DNA from: Paracoccaceae bacterium
GTDB taxonomy: Bacteria; Pseudomonadota; Alphaproteobacteria; Rhodobacterales; Rhodobacteraceae
Direction: 5' to 3'
NCBI GenBank assembly: GCA_015487255.1
Contig: WFQA01000264.1
Location: 1-6,176, forward strand
DNA: 6,176 nucleotides
Shown: positions 6,157 to 6,176 of the stretch, one piece after another
Layout of the letters: each line of letters opens with the position of its first letter
Numbering within the stretch: position 1 is the stretch's first letter
Translations under genes and position numbers: made by a program
Notes under the pieces: generated by a model
Told to the model about the DNA's origin: nothing
What the model saw: only the letters and a program-made list of their open reading frames with translations
Databases searched by the model: none

Positions 6157-6176
6157 CGGGCGGAAACCGGCCCGCT
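6155..6176 (+). terminator. Probable intrinsic terminator hairpin at the window edge
   Basis: AGCGGGC (6155-6161) and GCCCGCT (6170-6176) are perfect inverted complements. Inside them GG (6162-6163) can pair with CC (6167-6168) around an AAA loop, leaving G6169 bulged. The stem begins within the stop codon of fghA. The T-run that would confirm a rho-independent terminator would lie beyond the window. Confidence 0.6.

Overview
The window looks like a chromosomal segment of a GC-rich alphaproteobacterium, probably Rhodobacterales (Roseobacter/Paracoccus-like). This rests on protein resemblance recalled from memory: an ArfB of roseobacter type, a single-domain PPK2 of the Sinorhizobium/Ruegeria type, and a class III alcohol dehydrogenase next to S-formylglutathione hydrolase. 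No database search was possible, so the taxonomy is an inference.

Layout: two genes lie on the minus strand at the left. They are an arginase-superfamily protein (1126 to 356) and, 32 bases downstream, an alpha/beta hydrolase that runs off the left edge (323 to 1). A short divergent region (1127-1210) separates them from a plus-strand series: arfB (ribosome rescue), ppk2 (polyphosphate kinase 2), an unrecognised lipoprotein, and then the formaldehyde block. That block is glutathione-dependent formaldehyde dehydrogenase (3438-4550), a DUF4145-like zinc-ribbon protein (4553-5326) and S-formylglutathione hydrolase (5323-6156). A GC-rich hairpin sits at the right edge.

The dehydrogenase and the hydrolase catalyse consecutive steps of formaldehyde detoxification: S-hydroxymethylglutathione to S-formylglutathione, then to formate plus glutathione. 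The most notable feature is the gene between them. It is clearly AT-richer than both neighbours, has no known role in formaldehyde metabolism, and fits with a 2-base gap on one side and a 4-base ATGA overlap on the other. It looks like a foreign single-gene insertion captured inside a housekeeping operon.

The second notable feature is the arginase-family protein. It keeps most of the metal-binding residues but has Cys where the first histidine ligand is expected, and it lacks other canonical substrate-site residues. Its substrate is probably not plain arginine, or it may not be a conventional ureohydrolase. Nothing else in the window suggests a mobile element, CRISPR array or RNA gene.
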